64,000 nucleotides of DNA, from contig NZ_LCTZ01000002.1 of assembly GCF_001413955.1 (NCBI RefSeq), positions 3,947,501 through 4,011,500 of the forward strand. Direction: 5' to 3'. Below, piece by piece: positions 26,862-36,933 of this stretch. This stretch comes from Flagellimonas eckloniae. GTDB lineage: Bacteria > Bacteroidota > Bacteroidia > Flavobacteriales > Flavobacteriaceae. Position numbers and translations under genes: made by a program. The notes below the pieces were generated by a model, which worked only from the letters and a program-made list of their open reading frames with translations, was not told where the DNA came from and did not search any database. How positions within the stretch are numbered: the stretch's first letter is position 1; every line of letters begins with the position of its first letter.

Positions 26862-29678
26862 TTATAGTTTAAGGATGTAGTTTACTAAGTTATCATCATG
26901 GGATAAGTCCATTTTTTTACGAAGTCGATACCTTTTTATCTCCACACTTCTTGGAGAAATGTTCAATAATGGTGCTATTTCTTTAGAGGATAAGTTTAAA
27001 CGGAGGTATGCACACAAGCGTATATCATTTGGTGATAGATTTGGGTGTGCCTTCTTTAATTTCTTTAAAAATTTTCTGTCAGCATTGTTGAAGGCTTCCT
27101 TAAATAATTCCCAATCATCATTCTGATTAAGACTTTTATCAATAATGGTAATTATTGGCTTTACAGAATTTTTATCCTCTACATTTGATATGAGTTGTTC
27201 TTTGACCTTTGATAACAGTTCGTTCTTTTTTATTATACTCAACGTTGAAGCCGCGAGCTCATTGCTTTTACTTTTAAATTCTTCCTTAAGTTGTTCATTT
27301 TTTATTTTTATAATTTCTTTTTCATTTTGAGCCTTGGCAAGCTCCATATCACGTTTGTTCTTTTTAATTAGTGCTTGTTGACGTTTGTGATAGTATCTTC
27401 TATATAAAGTGTGGATAAGGATTGAACCTAATATTGCGGTTATCGCATAGAGCACCAACATTAGATTTGAGAAATACCAAGGTCTTGCAATTTTAAAAGA
27501 ATACATGGCAATGTTGTCAGAAATCTTATCTCCAATTTTTGCCCTTACCTTAAAAGTATATTCACCAAAGGGAAGGTTTTCAAAGGTAGCTGTTGATTCT
27601 TCTGACCAGTCACTCCAATTTGGATAGATCCCTAAAAGCTGAAATTGATAGTTAGGCTTTAAATATTTGATGTAATTGGCCGCGAAAAAAGATATTTCTA
27701 GATTGTTTTCACTGCTTTCAAAACTACCTTTCACATTTTTACTTAATAGGTTTTTTTCATTTTTGTTTGTGTTTTTTCCTGCTTTTCTAATACTTCCCAT
27801 ATTTACCATGAAATCCTTTTCACGGAAATCATCTATAGCAATGGTCACATACCCAGAACTAGTTCCAAACAAATATTTCCCATCTTCGTCTAAGGCTGAA
27901 ACGCTTTCATATCCAACAATTCCACTGCGTATGTTTTTGGTAAGTGGAATAGATTTAATAATCGGGGTATTAGATAAGTTTCCATGGGATATAAAACTAA
28001 TGTTGGAATTTGTAAACACCCACAAATAGTCATTCTTATTATCCACTGTCATTTTACCAGATAGATATTCTCCCTCTGTATAAACTTTACTCAGAATACT
28101 ATCTTTAACAAACTGTCTATCTCTTTTATCATATCTTAAAATTCCTTTGTTAAAGGAATAAAGCAAGTCGTCTTTATACTTGACCATTCCAGAATTGGAA
28201 CCTTTTAGCAAAGTGTCTATGGACACTTTTTTTGCTTTGGAAAAAGCATTATCAGTTTCAATTTTAAAAACACCTTTGTATTCATGGTTTACAAAAATAT
28301 CCTCTCCTAAAGTCTCAAAATAACGTGAGGAATGGTTAAATCCCTCAATTTTGTTTTTAATATGCCACTTATCATTTAATTTTTCCAAAACATAAAGGCC
28401 ATCATAATTTCCTTGTAAGAGCAGATTGGGATTGCCATTTAAATCGCTTATGTTCCATGTGCCCTGAATATCTGCTATTTTTATTGCTTTATTTTGCTCA
28501 ACGATAAATGTACCGGTATGGTGGCCACAGAAAAGGGTTTGTCCAATCAAGTTCAAAGACCATACTTGGCCTTGTGTACCGTTGATTAGATTAAAGTCAC
28601 CTTCACTATTGATTTCCTTATAAAATAACCCCTGATTTGTTCCTAAATACAAGTTGTTGTTGTTAATAACGGAGGCATACACACTTCCTGCAACTCCTTT
28701 GTTGTCATGATATACTTTGAATGCGGATTTAAGGTTTAAATAACTAATTCCGTTATCCAGCCCTAGCCAAATGTTATTGTCAACATCTTCGTATATCGAT
28801 AAAACTGTATTGTTGCGTAACCCCTTTATTTGATCTATATGATATATCAAATTCCCATTTTTATCCAAATAAATTAAGCCATGGGAGATAGTGCCCAAAA
28901 CGAAGCTTCCATCGATTAACTCTAAAGCACTGTATGTACTTACATTGGATAAAAAAGCATCCGCACTAATATTCCATTTATTAATTAAATCATCTTGAAT
29001 TTTATAAAATCCATTGTGACGGGTAAGAACAAGCAAACCTCCTTGGTGCTGAAAAATATTGATAATTTCATCTTCTTTAAAAGGACTGGCATCATAGATC
29101 AAAATATCTTTGCCATTTTCAATCTTAAAGATTCCTTTATTAAGTTTTTGGAAATAAATACTTTGGTTGAGGTTAAATATTTTGGGCAAGGAAGTGTCAG
29201 AATCAATAGACCTAACTGAATTGTCAGTTAAATCGTAGATGTAGACTCTATCCAAAGATTGAAACACAACCCATCTATCCATATCCAAAATGTTCCAGAA
29301 CTCCTCATCTTGTTTAAAATCATTCTTTATTTTTTTTGATAAGGAAGTGTATTGAAGCATGCCGAAATCATCTTTTTGCCAATACCCAAATTCCATATAG
29401 CATCCAGTATATATTTTATCACCTACAACTTTAACAGACCGGATTATTGTTTCGTTGGGCGAGGGAAAGAGCGTCCATTTAGCGCCATTAAATTCTAATA
29501 ATCCTTTGTTGTTGGCAAAATAAATTACTTTATCTCCAGCTTGTGAGATAGCCCAATTTTGACTTTCAGCTTTATAGTCAGAAGGGGAGTAGTTTTGGAT
29601 AGGGGGCAACTCTTGTGCTAACACTGTCGCGCCAATGAACAAAGAAATTAGGACTAATATTTTCTTGGTAGTATTCAC
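26862..29678 (-). CDS. membrane-spanning propeller / Y_Y_Y / LuxR-type HTH sensor-regulator
   Basis: A 938-residue one-piece regulator. The signal peptide ends TVLAQ. Residues about 25-640 are two-component-regulator propeller repeats (NIWLGLDNGISYL and similar), followed by a Y_Y_Y domain (PNWSDWSEESTATFENLPFGEYTFKVR). A single transmembrane helix (LMLVLYAITAILGSILI, near 745) and a basic coiled coil lead to a cytoplasmic HTH at 880-938 (LSSKEIAPLLNISPRSVEIKRYRLRKK). No kinase or receiver is present, so ligand binding outside would be passed straight to DNA, as proposed for SusR-like proteins. Its position upstream of the glucan operon on the same strand makes it the probable activator. Confidence 0.85.
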   Translation of the reverse strand: MNTTKKILVLISLFIGATVLAQELPPIQNYSPSDYKAESQNWAISQAGDKVIYFANNKGLLEFNGAKWTLFPSPNETIIRSVKVVGDKIYTGCYMEFGYWQKDDFGMLQYTSLSKKIKNDFKQDEEFWNILDMDRWVVFQSLDRVYIYDLTDNSVRSIDSDTSLPKIFNLNQSIYFQKLNKGIFKIENGKDILIYDASPFKEDEIINIFQHQGGLLVLTRHNGFYKIQDDLINKWNISADAFLSNVSTYSALELIDGSFVLGTISHGLIYLDKNGNLIYHIDQIKGLRNNTVLSIYEDVDNNIWLGLDNGISYLNLKSAFKVYHDNKGVAGSVYASVINNNNLYLGTNQGLFYKEINSEGDFNLINGTQGQVWSLNLIGQTLFCGHHTGTFIVEQNKAIKIADIQGTWNISDLNGNPNLLLQGNYDGLYVLEKLNDKWHIKNKIEGFNHSSRYFETLGEDIFVNHEYKGVFKIETDNAFSKAKKVSIDTLLKGSNSGMVKYKDDLLYSFNKGILRYDKRDRQFVKDSILSKVYTEGEYLSGKMTVDNKNDYLWVFTNSNISFISHGNLSNTPIIKSIPLTKNIRSGIVGYESVSALDEDGKYLFGTSSGYVTIAIDDFREKDFMVNMGSIRKAGKNTNKNEKNLLSKNVKGSFESSENNLEISFFAANYIKYLKPNYQFQLLGIYPNWSDWSEESTATFENLPFGEYTFKVRAKIGDKISDNIAMYSFKIARPWYFSNLMLVLYAITAILGSILIHTLYRRYYHKRQQALIKKNKRDMELAKAQNEKEIIKIKNEQLKEEFKSKSNELAASTLSIIKKNELLSKVKEQLISNVEDKNSVKPIITIIDKSLNQNDDWELFKEAFNNADRKFLKKLKKAHPNLSPNDIRLCAYLRLNLSSKEIAPLLNISPRSVEIKRYRLRKKMDLSHDDNLVNYILKL

Positions 29679-29995
29679 TTAAGTTTAGCTTAGATAGTAT
29701 AAAAGCGCCAACTAATTACTAACAATCAATTGGCATAACATGATTAAGAACATTTGTTGGTCAAGTAATTTTAATTGCGGACAACTATTCCCTTTTCATG
29801 CAGTTGAAAATTAAGCAAAATGATTGTAATGAAGCAGAAACATTAATTATTTGTTAGTTTTAAGATTGCAAAACTGCGGATTTTATAAAAGTCATAAATT
29901 CTATATACATGTATTGATGGTTACACTCTTTATATGAATTAACTTTGTGTGTATAGACCAATAACCAAACCTTTAATTTTTTTCTTGTCTGAAAA
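29679..29995. other. 317-bp divergent intergenic region
   Basis: This region separates the leftward sensor gene from the rightward unknown gene. It contains one good promoter toward the right (29914-29947). No small gene, RNA or repeat was recognised in the remainder, and no clear promoter was found for the sensor. Confidence 0.5.
29914..29947 (+). promoter_or_regulatory. Bacteroidota-type promoter for the gene at 29996
   Basis: TTG at 29914-29916 and TAACTTTG at 29940-29947 match the -33 and -7 elements (TTG, 17-23 bases, TAnnTTTG) with a 23-base spacer. The -7 box lies 48 bases before the ATG. Confidence 0.65.
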
Positions 29996-30619
29996 ATGAG
30001 CGAATTTTTTAAAGCCGAATTAAAAGATCGTTTTTTAGAATATGCCTTGGAGCGTAGCGACTACTTTGAAATTCAATCCCTTTATGATGAATATTTACGT
30101 CCTAATTATAGCTTGCAGTTTGTTGAAAAATTGATTAAAGAGATTAGGGGCTACGATGACAGTTTATTGGATATTATGAGTGGGAATGGTGCGGAAATCT
30201 TTATGATGGCTTCCACACCGAGCACGCAAGATTTTTTAAATGAAGGGGGATTCATGGGAATGTTTGTCAAAGAGGAGGAAAAATGGGACACTTTTGTGGA
30301 ACAGCTCTCGAGTACCCGGAAACTTGCCAACGGAAAAAAAACGAATCAGGGTAGGACGGGAAGGACATCCCGTGGACGTGAAAAAACCATGTTGTTTACT
30401 TTGATTTTTGCAGTGGCAATAAGTTTTTTGTTCACTCTTTTCAGTATTTTAAAAGGTATTTTTTTTGATTCCAATGCAGTATCAAAAAGTGATTTGGAGG
30501 AGAAATTATATCAAATGCAGCTACAAAATGCGCATAAGGAAGAATTACTAAGAACTGAGATCAAAGAATTGAAAAGTCAAATTAAAGCAAGAGATTCAGC
30601 AAGTTCCAAAGGCAATTAG
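29996..30619 (+). CDS. unknown single-pass membrane protein with C-terminal coiled coil
   Basis: A 207-residue protein I do not recognise. Residues 1-105 are soluble and largely helical. A basic Gly/Arg-rich linker (residues 113-130, NQGRTGRTSRGREK) precedes a transmembrane helix at about 132-156 (LFTLIFAVAISFLFTLF). Residues 165-200 form a heptad-like coiled coil rich in Lys and Glu. There is no signal peptide, so the N-terminal domain would be cytoplasmic and the coiled coil periplasmic. It has its own promoter and converges on galM with a 3-base gap. Confidence 0.75.
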   Translation: MSEFFKAELKDRFLEYALERSDYFEIQSLYDEYLRPNYSLQFVEKLIKEIRGYDDSLLDIMSGNGAEIFMMASTPSTQDFLNEGGFMGMFVKEEEKWDTFVEQLSSTRKLANGKKTNQGRTGRTSRGREKTMLFTLIFAVAISFLFTLFSILKGIFFDSNAVSKSDLEEKLYQMQLQNAHKEELLRTEIKELKSQIKARDSASSKGN

Positions 30620-30622
30620 TTC

Positions 30623-31693
30623 CTATACTTCTTCTGTTAAGACCCCAAACCGATAAATACAAGTTGATTTGTAGACCTCATCAGGTTGTAAAATAGTGCT
30701 GGGGAAGTTTAGGTTATTGGGAGAATCTGGGAAATGCTGGGTTTCTAGGCAAAATGCTCCTCTGTCTTCATAATATTTTCTTTTCTTACCCTTTATTCCT
30801 AAATAATTACCGCTGTAGAATTGAATGCCAGGTTCATTGGTGTATACTTCCATGGTTCTTCCAGATTCTGGTTCCACTACTTTTGCAGCAAAAATGAGGT
30901 CATCATCTCTTTTTGATGAAGTGTCCAAAACAAAATTATGATCATATCCATTGCCAAATTCCAGTTGCTCATTTCTTGTTTTAATATCTCTTCCAATGGG
31001 TTTAGGCTCTAAAAAATCAAAAGGAGTGCCTTGTACACTTTCTAAGGAGCCGGTTGGTATGATGTGTTGGTCTACAGGTGTAAAACTGTTGGCATTTATG
31101 TGCAAAATATGCCGGTCTACAGTACCGTTTCCGGCGCCTTTTAAATTAAAATAGGAATGATGCGTAAGATTAACGGGAGTGGCCTTATCAGTTTTTGCTT
31201 TATATTCAATGATTAACTCGTTGGTGTCATTTAGCTTATAGGTTACTTCACAAAACAAATTGCCTGGGTAGCCCTCTTCACCATCTGGTGAAACACCACT
31301 AAAATGAATTTCGCCTTCACTTACCTGTGTTGCATCCCAAACTACACTTCCAAAGCCATTCTTACCTCCATGGAGATGATTGCCTCCTTTATTCTTGGTC
31401 AGTCGGTGAGTAGTTCCATTTAGGGTAAATTCACCCTGTGCTATGCGATTTCCATACCTGCCAATTACTGCTCCAAAATATTTTCCTGGACCATCAAAGT
31501 ATTCGGGCAGGCTAGAGAACCCCAAGACTATATCATCAAAGTTTCCCTGTTTATCCGGAACATGCAGTGATATTATTCGTTGGCCATAGTTTGAAAAAAC
31601 AGCGTTAAGGCCGTTTTTGTTTTTAAGGGTAAACAGTTGGGTGTTTTTTCCGTCAATGGTCAGCTCAAAATCCTTGGAACTTAAATTGCTCAA
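30623..31693 (-). CDS. galM: aldose 1-epimerase (galactose mutarotase)
   Basis: A 356-residue enzyme interconverting alpha and beta anomers of galactose or glucose. Motifs: IGRYGNRIAQGEF, NHLHGGKNGFG, the catalytic His in NLTHHSYFNLKG and the catalytic Glu in CLETQHFPDSPN. There is no signal peptide, so it acts in the cytoplasm. It closes the leftward galK-galT-galM set, 44 bases after galT. Confidence 0.92.
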   Translation of the reverse strand: MSNLSSKDFELTIDGKNTQLFTLKNKNGLNAVFSNYGQRIISLHVPDKQGNFDDIVLGFSSLPEYFDGPGKYFGAVIGRYGNRIAQGEFTLNGTTHRLTKNKGGNHLHGGKNGFGSVVWDATQVSEGEIHFSGVSPDGEEGYPGNLFCEVTYKLNDTNELIIEYKAKTDKATPVNLTHHSYFNLKGAGNGTVDRHILHINANSFTPVDQHIIPTGSLESVQGTPFDFLEPKPIGRDIKTRNEQLEFGNGYDHNFVLDTSSKRDDDLIFAAKVVEPESGRTMEVYTNEPGIQFYSGNYLGIKGKKRKYYEDRGAFCLETQHFPDSPNNLNFPSTILQPDEVYKSTCIYRFGVLTEEV

Positions 31694-31737
31694 TTTTCGT
31701 TGTATTTGTATTAGTTCTGTTTGGGATATTCCCAGAC

Positions 31738-32757
31738 CTATAGATGATGTTTAATAATTTTTACCGCTTGTTCGGCAGTAATATCCCTTTGGGGAGATCC
31801 AAACATTTCATAACCTACCATAAACTTTTTTACGGTGGCACTTCTAAGCAATGGTGGATAAAAACTCATATGCCAGTGCCAATGCTCGTTTTTTTCACCA
31901 TTTGTTGGAGCCTGATGAATTCCGCTTGAATAAGGAAATGAACAATTGAAAATTTGGTCATATGCCTTTGTAATGGTAGAGATGGCATCTGCAAAACCGA
32001 CTTCTTGATCATTGTTCAAAGTACCGATGTTCTTTTGATGTTCTTTTGGAATTATCATGGTTTCAAAAGGCCAAACGGACCAAAAGGGAACCAATACCAC
32101 GAAGGCATCATTTTCATAAATAATGCGTTCTTTTTTTTCAATTTCCTGCTTTAGGTATGACCCTAAAAGGGACCTATTATTTTTCTTAAAAAAATCTTTT
32201 TGGGAGGAATCCTTCTTGACAATTTCGTTGGGCAGGTTGGATTGGCTCCATATCTGACCATGTGGATGCGGATTGCTACAACCCATAACTGCTCCCTTAT
32301 TTTCAAATATTTGGACGTAATTAATAAATTCAAGGCTTCCCAGGTCAATGTACTCTTTCTTCCAAGTCTTAACCACTTTTTCAATTTCCTCTACCTCCAT
32401 TTGGGCCAGACTTTTACTATGATCCGGACTAAAGCATATTACCTTGCATATACCCTGTTCTCCCTCTGCCAACAACAACCCATCTTTGAACTGGTCTTTT
32501 TTTGAACTTTTCTGCAATGCTGCAAAATCATTATTAAAGACAAAGACATCATCATAGTTTGGATTAATTTCTCCGTTTGCCCTCTTGTTTCCTGAACATA
32601 AGTAGCAGGATGGATCATACTTCGGTCTAATCTCATTGTTTACTTCCTCCTCCTGACCTTGCCAAGGTCGTTTTGCCCTATGGGGAGATACCAAGACCCA
32701 TTCCCTTGTTAAGATATTATACCTTCGGTGTGGATGTTCGCTTAAATTAAGATTCAT
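31738..32757 (-). CDS. galT: galactose-1-phosphate uridylyltransferase
   Basis: A 339-residue HIT-superfamily enzyme of the Leloir pathway that swaps UDP between UDP-glucose and galactose-1-phosphate. The active site HPHGQIWSQ contains the nucleophilic His; CYLCSGNKRANG supplies the zinc CxxC; the C-terminal HWHWHMSFYPP block is the second metal/substrate region. Its start overlaps the end of galK by 11 bases, showing operon coupling. Confidence 0.95.
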   Translation of the reverse strand: MNLNLSEHPHRRYNILTREWVLVSPHRAKRPWQGQEEEVNNEIRPKYDPSCYLCSGNKRANGEINPNYDDVFVFNNDFAALQKSSKKDQFKDGLLLAEGEQGICKVICFSPDHSKSLAQMEVEEIEKVVKTWKKEYIDLGSLEFINYVQIFENKGAVMGCSNPHPHGQIWSQSNLPNEIVKKDSSQKDFFKKNNRSLLGSYLKQEIEKKERIIYENDAFVVLVPFWSVWPFETMIIPKEHQKNIGTLNNDQEVGFADAISTITKAYDQIFNCSFPYSSGIHQAPTNGEKNEHWHWHMSFYPPLLRSATVKKFMVGYEMFGSPQRDITAEQAVKIIKHHL

Positions 32758-33892
32758 TAATATTTTTTTTGATGATTGATGTACCTTGACTAGGCACGCA
32801 TATGAAAGAAGATAATACTATGCCGAAATTTTCCTTATAGGCTTTGGCTACTTTTTCTACAAAATTGTCCACTGAATCTTTGTGAATTAAGTTTAGTGTA
32901 CATCCACCAAAACCACCACCCATCATTCTGGCTCCCAAAACATCTTTTTTAGATTTTGAAAAGTCCACTAAAAAATCTAATTCGTCGCAGCTAACCTCAT
33001 ATTTTTTGCTTAATCCTTGATGGGATTCATAAAGAAGTTCCCCAAATCGCACAAAGTTATTTTGTTTTAGCGCTTCCTTAGCGTTAAGTACCCTTTTATT
33101 TTCCTCAAGAACATAGCTACATCTTCTATAGCATATATCTCCTAGTTCTTTTTTGCATTCATCAATCATAGTAAGACTTATGTTTCTAAAGGATTTTTCG
33201 ACCTTAAATCGTTTGGAGATTAAAGTAAGTCCCGAAGCAGTTTCTTCACGTCTTGTATTGTATCCACTAGTAGCAAGGTTATGAGCCACATTGGTGTTCA
33301 GCAATAAAATTACGTAGGGATCAATTAGTGTAGGTATATATTCAAATTCTAGTGATTGACAGTCCAAAAGCATGGCATGGTCTTTTTTTCCAAAAAGAGA
33401 AGCAAACTGATCCATAATGCCACATTTTGTACCTACAAAATTATGTTCAGCTTGCTGGCCTATCTTGGCAAGTTGCCATTTATTCAAACCTAAATCAAAC
33501 AGCTCATTCAAACCAAAAGCAAGTCCACATTCTAAAGCTGCAGATGAGCTTACACCAGAACCAACAGGAACATTGGTCTCCATTTCGCAATCAAAGCCCT
33601 CAATTTTCCCAGTAATTACTTGTAGTTCATTTATAACCCCTAAAATATAGTTGTGCCATCCTTCGGTTCCTGGTTTTAGGTTATTAAGGTCTGCGACTAA
33701 ATAACTATCAAACCCTTTGCTCTTAACCTTAAATATGTTTTTTGTACCATTGATTTTGAACGTCATAGTAATACATTTATCTATGGCCGCTGGAAGAACA
33801 AGCCCGTCGTTGTAGTCAACATGTTCTCCTATAAAATTTATTCTTCCAGGAGAGGATATGGTTATTTCACTAATTTTCTTTGTCATTTCCAT
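32747..33892 (-). CDS. galK: galactokinase
   Basis: A 381-residue GHMP kinase phosphorylating galactose at C1. The signature SPGRINFIGEHVDYNDGLVLP begins near residue 14, the ATP loop is PVGSGVSSSAAL, and motif 3 is MMGGGFGGCTLNL. It heads the galK-galT-galM set directly after the sulfatase cluster (138-base gap) on the same strand, which fits catabolism of galactose released from a sulfated galactan. Confidence 0.95.
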   Translation of the reverse strand: MEMTKKISEITISSPGRINFIGEHVDYNDGLVLPAAIDKCITMTFKINGTKNIFKVKSKGFDSYLVADLNNLKPGTEGWHNYILGVINELQVITGKIEGFDCEMETNVPVGSGVSSSAALECGLAFGLNELFDLGLNKWQLAKIGQQAEHNFVGTKCGIMDQFASLFGKKDHAMLLDCQSLEFEYIPTLIDPYVILLLNTNVAHNLATSGYNTRREETASGLTLISKRFKVEKSFRNISLTMIDECKKELGDICYRRCSYVLEENKRVLNAKEALKQNNFVRFGELLYESHQGLSKKYEVSCDELDFLVDFSKSKKDVLGARMMGGGFGGCTLNLIHKDSVDNFVEKVAKAYKENFGIVLSSFICVPSQGTSIIKKNINES

Positions 33893-34030
33893 TTTTATTT
33901 TATGACCTAAACTTTTAAAGTAACAGAGTGTTGCGTTGTTATTTTCCGGTAGAGAAGCTTATATGCATAGAAAAAATACTAAGGGTAAGACATGTATTTG
34001 CTTTTCAAATATCATTAGGTGTAATTGTAA

Positions 34031-35476
34031 TTAGTTCTCTTTGGTCAATGGTTTGGCATTCTCAATATATCCTACCGGGCGACACCTTTCGCTAAGACTT
34101 TTACCTTCTCCCAATTCTTTTTCAAAAGTATCAAAGTATTTTACCATTTGTGTTGTAATAGCTGGATATTCGTCAATCACGTTTTTGGTTTCTCCAATGT
34201 CAGTTTTTAGATTATGCAACATGCTGACCCCATCTCTCTTAGAATATTTCCAGCTACCGTACCTCACAGCCTGCAGTTCATTGGCTTGATAATAATAAAA
34301 TGACTTTGGCGCCGGAATATCTTTCTTTTTATTCGTCAAAACGGGCCAGATATTTTCACCATCAATTACCCTGTCTTGAGGAATTTCAGCCCCCGCAAGA
34401 TGTGCAAATGTGGGTAGCAAATCCATACTTGTCAAAACTTCATCCGATTCTGAACTTGGTGGAATTTTACCTGGCCACCAGGCCAATGAAGCCATACGCA
34501 TTCCTCCTTCAAAGGTATGCCCTTTTCTGCCTTTTAGAAATCCCGTACTTCCCATACCTCCTTTTGCCGGACCATTATCAGAGCTGAAAATCACCAAGGT
34601 ATTTTTGTCTATTCCATATTCTCTTAGGGCATTCATAATTTCTCCTACCGAGTCGTCTATGGTGCCTATTGCCTCTGGATAAATTTGATCTCTTACATCG
34701 TATAAAACAGAGTCATTTTCTTGCAAGATGATTGATTGAATAGAGTCTGATACATGTTTCATCTGATTGGGAGAGGCGTACACAGGTCTATGGGGCAGGG
34801 GATGCGGAATGTAGAGAAAAAATGGTCTATCCTTATTTTCCGCTATAAAATCTATAGCCTTATCGGTAATTCGCTGAGTAAGATAATTCATATCAGGGTT
34901 AATTTCAATAACCTCTTCTCCTTCCAAGAGTGGGAGATCAGGAAAATTGAATTTCTTATTGTTTCTGTGCCAGGGATGGATGTCATGGCTATAGGGCAGT
35001 CCAAAAAACGCATCAAAGCCCTGTCGTGTGGGTAAAAATTCAGGTTGGTCCCCCAAATGCCATTTACCCATGATACCTGTTGTATAACCTTTTGTTTTCA
35101 GTATTTCTGCTATGGTGATTTCATCAGGATGCAAACCCTTACTATCTCCTGCCAAAAATACACCGTCAGCCATGTTTATCCTTTTAGGATAGCAGCCCGT
35201 CATTAATGCAGCCCTAGATGGTGTACATATGGGGGCTGCAACATAAAAGCTATTAAGCTTCATGCCTTCAGCGGCCATCTTATCCAAATGAGGTGTATTT
35301 ACATGTTTTCCTCCGAAACAGCCAAGGTCTCCGTAGCCCTGATCATCAGTAAATATAATGACGAGATTAGGGTGTTCTTTTACTGTATCACCTTGTGGCA
35401 CCAGTTTTTTGGAGCAACTGAATAGCGTTGAGAAAAGTAGTATTGTAATATATAAGTTAAGATTCTTTTTCATCAT
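34031..35476 (-). CDS. S1-family sulfatase, lipoprotein
   Basis: A 481-residue arylsulfatase-type enzyme. The signal ends TLFSC with Cys21. IIFTDDQGYGDLG supplies the metal-binding Asp pair, and the formylglycine motif is ICTPSRAALMTG (Cys84 to be oxidised, Arg88). GKWHLGD and SSDNGPAKGG complete the active site. It shares four bases with the upstream sulfatase stop (ATGATG start region), so the four-gene sulfatase block is translationally coupled. Probably periplasmic; the S1 subfamily and the sulfate position cannot be read from sequence alone. Confidence 0.9.
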   Translation of the reverse strand: MMKKNLNLYITILLFSTLFSCSKKLVPQGDTVKEHPNLVIIFTDDQGYGDLGCFGGKHVNTPHLDKMAAEGMKLNSFYVAAPICTPSRAALMTGCYPKRINMADGVFLAGDSKGLHPDEITIAEILKTKGYTTGIMGKWHLGDQPEFLPTRQGFDAFFGLPYSHDIHPWHRNNKKFNFPDLPLLEGEEVIEINPDMNYLTQRITDKAIDFIAENKDRPFFLYIPHPLPHRPVYASPNQMKHVSDSIQSIILQENDSVLYDVRDQIYPEAIGTIDDSVGEIMNALREYGIDKNTLVIFSSDNGPAKGGMGSTGFLKGRKGHTFEGGMRMASLAWWPGKIPPSSESDEVLTSMDLLPTFAHLAGAEIPQDRVIDGENIWPVLTNKKKDIPAPKSFYYYQANELQAVRYGSWKYSKRDGVSMLHNLKTDIGETKNVIDEYPAITTQMVKYFDTFEKELGEGKSLSERCRPVGYIENAKPLTKEN

Positions 35477-36927
35477 CCTTCAAATTGCTCATCTGCAAAT
35501 CTGAATACATCGGAGCTTGTTCTGGCGTTCATTAGAATTTCTTTCATTTCCTTAAAAAGTTTGGGCTTCTCTTCTGCCAGATTGGTTGTTTCAGAAGGGT
35601 CATTTTCCAAATCGAACAACTCCAAAGTACTATTTTCTAAATTGCCAACCTGATAGTACACAAGCTTCCACCTTCCTTTTCGTATTGCTTTTCTTCCTCC
35701 TTTAGCATGAAATTCCCAATAGAGATATTTATGGTTTTTCTGAACTCCTTCATCCAAAAGTGTTGGGGCAAATGAAATCCCATCGATATTACCCACTTCC
35801 TCAAGACCAGTAAGTTCTGCCACAGTAGGCATTATGTCCCAAAATGCCGATACATGTTCCGAACGGGTGTTCGCCTTTATTTTACCTGGCCACATGGCAA
35901 TCATGGGCACTCGAATTCCACCTTCGTATAAATCACGCTTATAACCTCTATAAATACCATTACTATCAAAGAAATCAGGATCGGCACCACCTTCCAAGTG
36001 GGGTCCATTATCGGAAGTGAATATCACCAAGGTATTATCCGCTATGCCCAGCTCTTCCAAAGTGGACATGATATCTCCCACACGATCGTCGAGGTGTGTA
36101 ATCATGGCTACAAAAGCGGCATGTGATTCCGGCTGGGATTCGTAGCGTCCTTCTCGATAACCTGGCCCTTCATCATATCCTTTATATATTTTTTCCGGCT
36201 CGAATTTCCCCCGAAACTTTTCCATATATGGTTCTGGCGCAACAAGTTCCGCATGAGGCGCTACAGCTGCATAGTACATGAAAAATGGATTGTCCTTATT
36301 TTCGTGAATAAAGGTTTTGGCCTCCTTATGAATCAAATCTGGAGCATAAGCCCCTTTTGCTTGACCAAAATTTTCTGTTAAGGAATCAACCTCATTATTT
36401 CTCCATAGGTAACGCGGATAATAATGGTGTGCCAACCTTTGACAATTATATCCATAAAAGAAATCGAACCCTTGCTTAAGCGGTTCTCCTTCCGAACCGG
36501 GAAATCCAAGTCCCCACTTACCAAATGCGGCTGTTTTATAACCTCTGGCCTTAAGTACTTCTGGCAAGGTAGTCACAGAATCAGGCAAAGGATGTTGGCC
36601 TTCAGGTTTTATTTCTTTATTGCCACGAATTGGCGTATGGCCGGTGTGCATTCCCGTCATCAATGTGGACCTTGATGGTGCGCAAACCGTCGATCCGGAA
36701 TAGTGCTGTGTAAAGAGCATCCCTTGAGCTGCCAGCTTATCGATATTTGGAGTTTTGAACTTTTGCTGTCCATAACAACTGAGGTCACCGTATCCCAAAT
36801 CATCTGCCAGGATATAGATAATGTTGGGTTTAATGGGTTCTAATGTTTTGGTTGTTGTATTTTGTCTGCAGCTTAAAACAAGCAAGGTAAAAACTGCTAG
36901 TACAGAAAGTTTGAGATAATCCATCAT
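35473..36927 (-). CDS. S1-family sulfatase, lipoprotein
   Basis: A 484-residue sulfatase. The lipobox is LLVLSC (Cys20). Motifs are YILADDLGYGDLSCYG, VCAPSRSTLMTG (formylglycine Cys82), FGKWGLGFPG in place of the usual GKWHLG, and TSDNGPHLEGG. The His-to-Gly change in GKWG is shared by a recognisable sulfatase subgroup and need not mean loss of function. It lies 6 bases after the next sulfatase upstream and overlaps the one downstream. Confidence 0.9.
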   Translation of the reverse strand: MMDYLKLSVLAVFTLLVLSCRQNTTTKTLEPIKPNIIYILADDLGYGDLSCYGQQKFKTPNIDKLAAQGMLFTQHYSGSTVCAPSRSTLMTGMHTGHTPIRGNKEIKPEGQHPLPDSVTTLPEVLKARGYKTAAFGKWGLGFPGSEGEPLKQGFDFFYGYNCQRLAHHYYPRYLWRNNEVDSLTENFGQAKGAYAPDLIHKEAKTFIHENKDNPFFMYYAAVAPHAELVAPEPYMEKFRGKFEPEKIYKGYDEGPGYREGRYESQPESHAAFVAMITHLDDRVGDIMSTLEELGIADNTLVIFTSDNGPHLEGGADPDFFDSNGIYRGYKRDLYEGGIRVPMIAMWPGKIKANTRSEHVSAFWDIMPTVAELTGLEEVGNIDGISFAPTLLDEGVQKNHKYLYWEFHAKGGRKAIRKGRWKLVYYQVGNLENSTLELFDLENDPSETTNLAEEKPKLFKEMKEILMNARTSSDVFRFADEQFEG

Positions 36928-36933
36928 TAGTTA

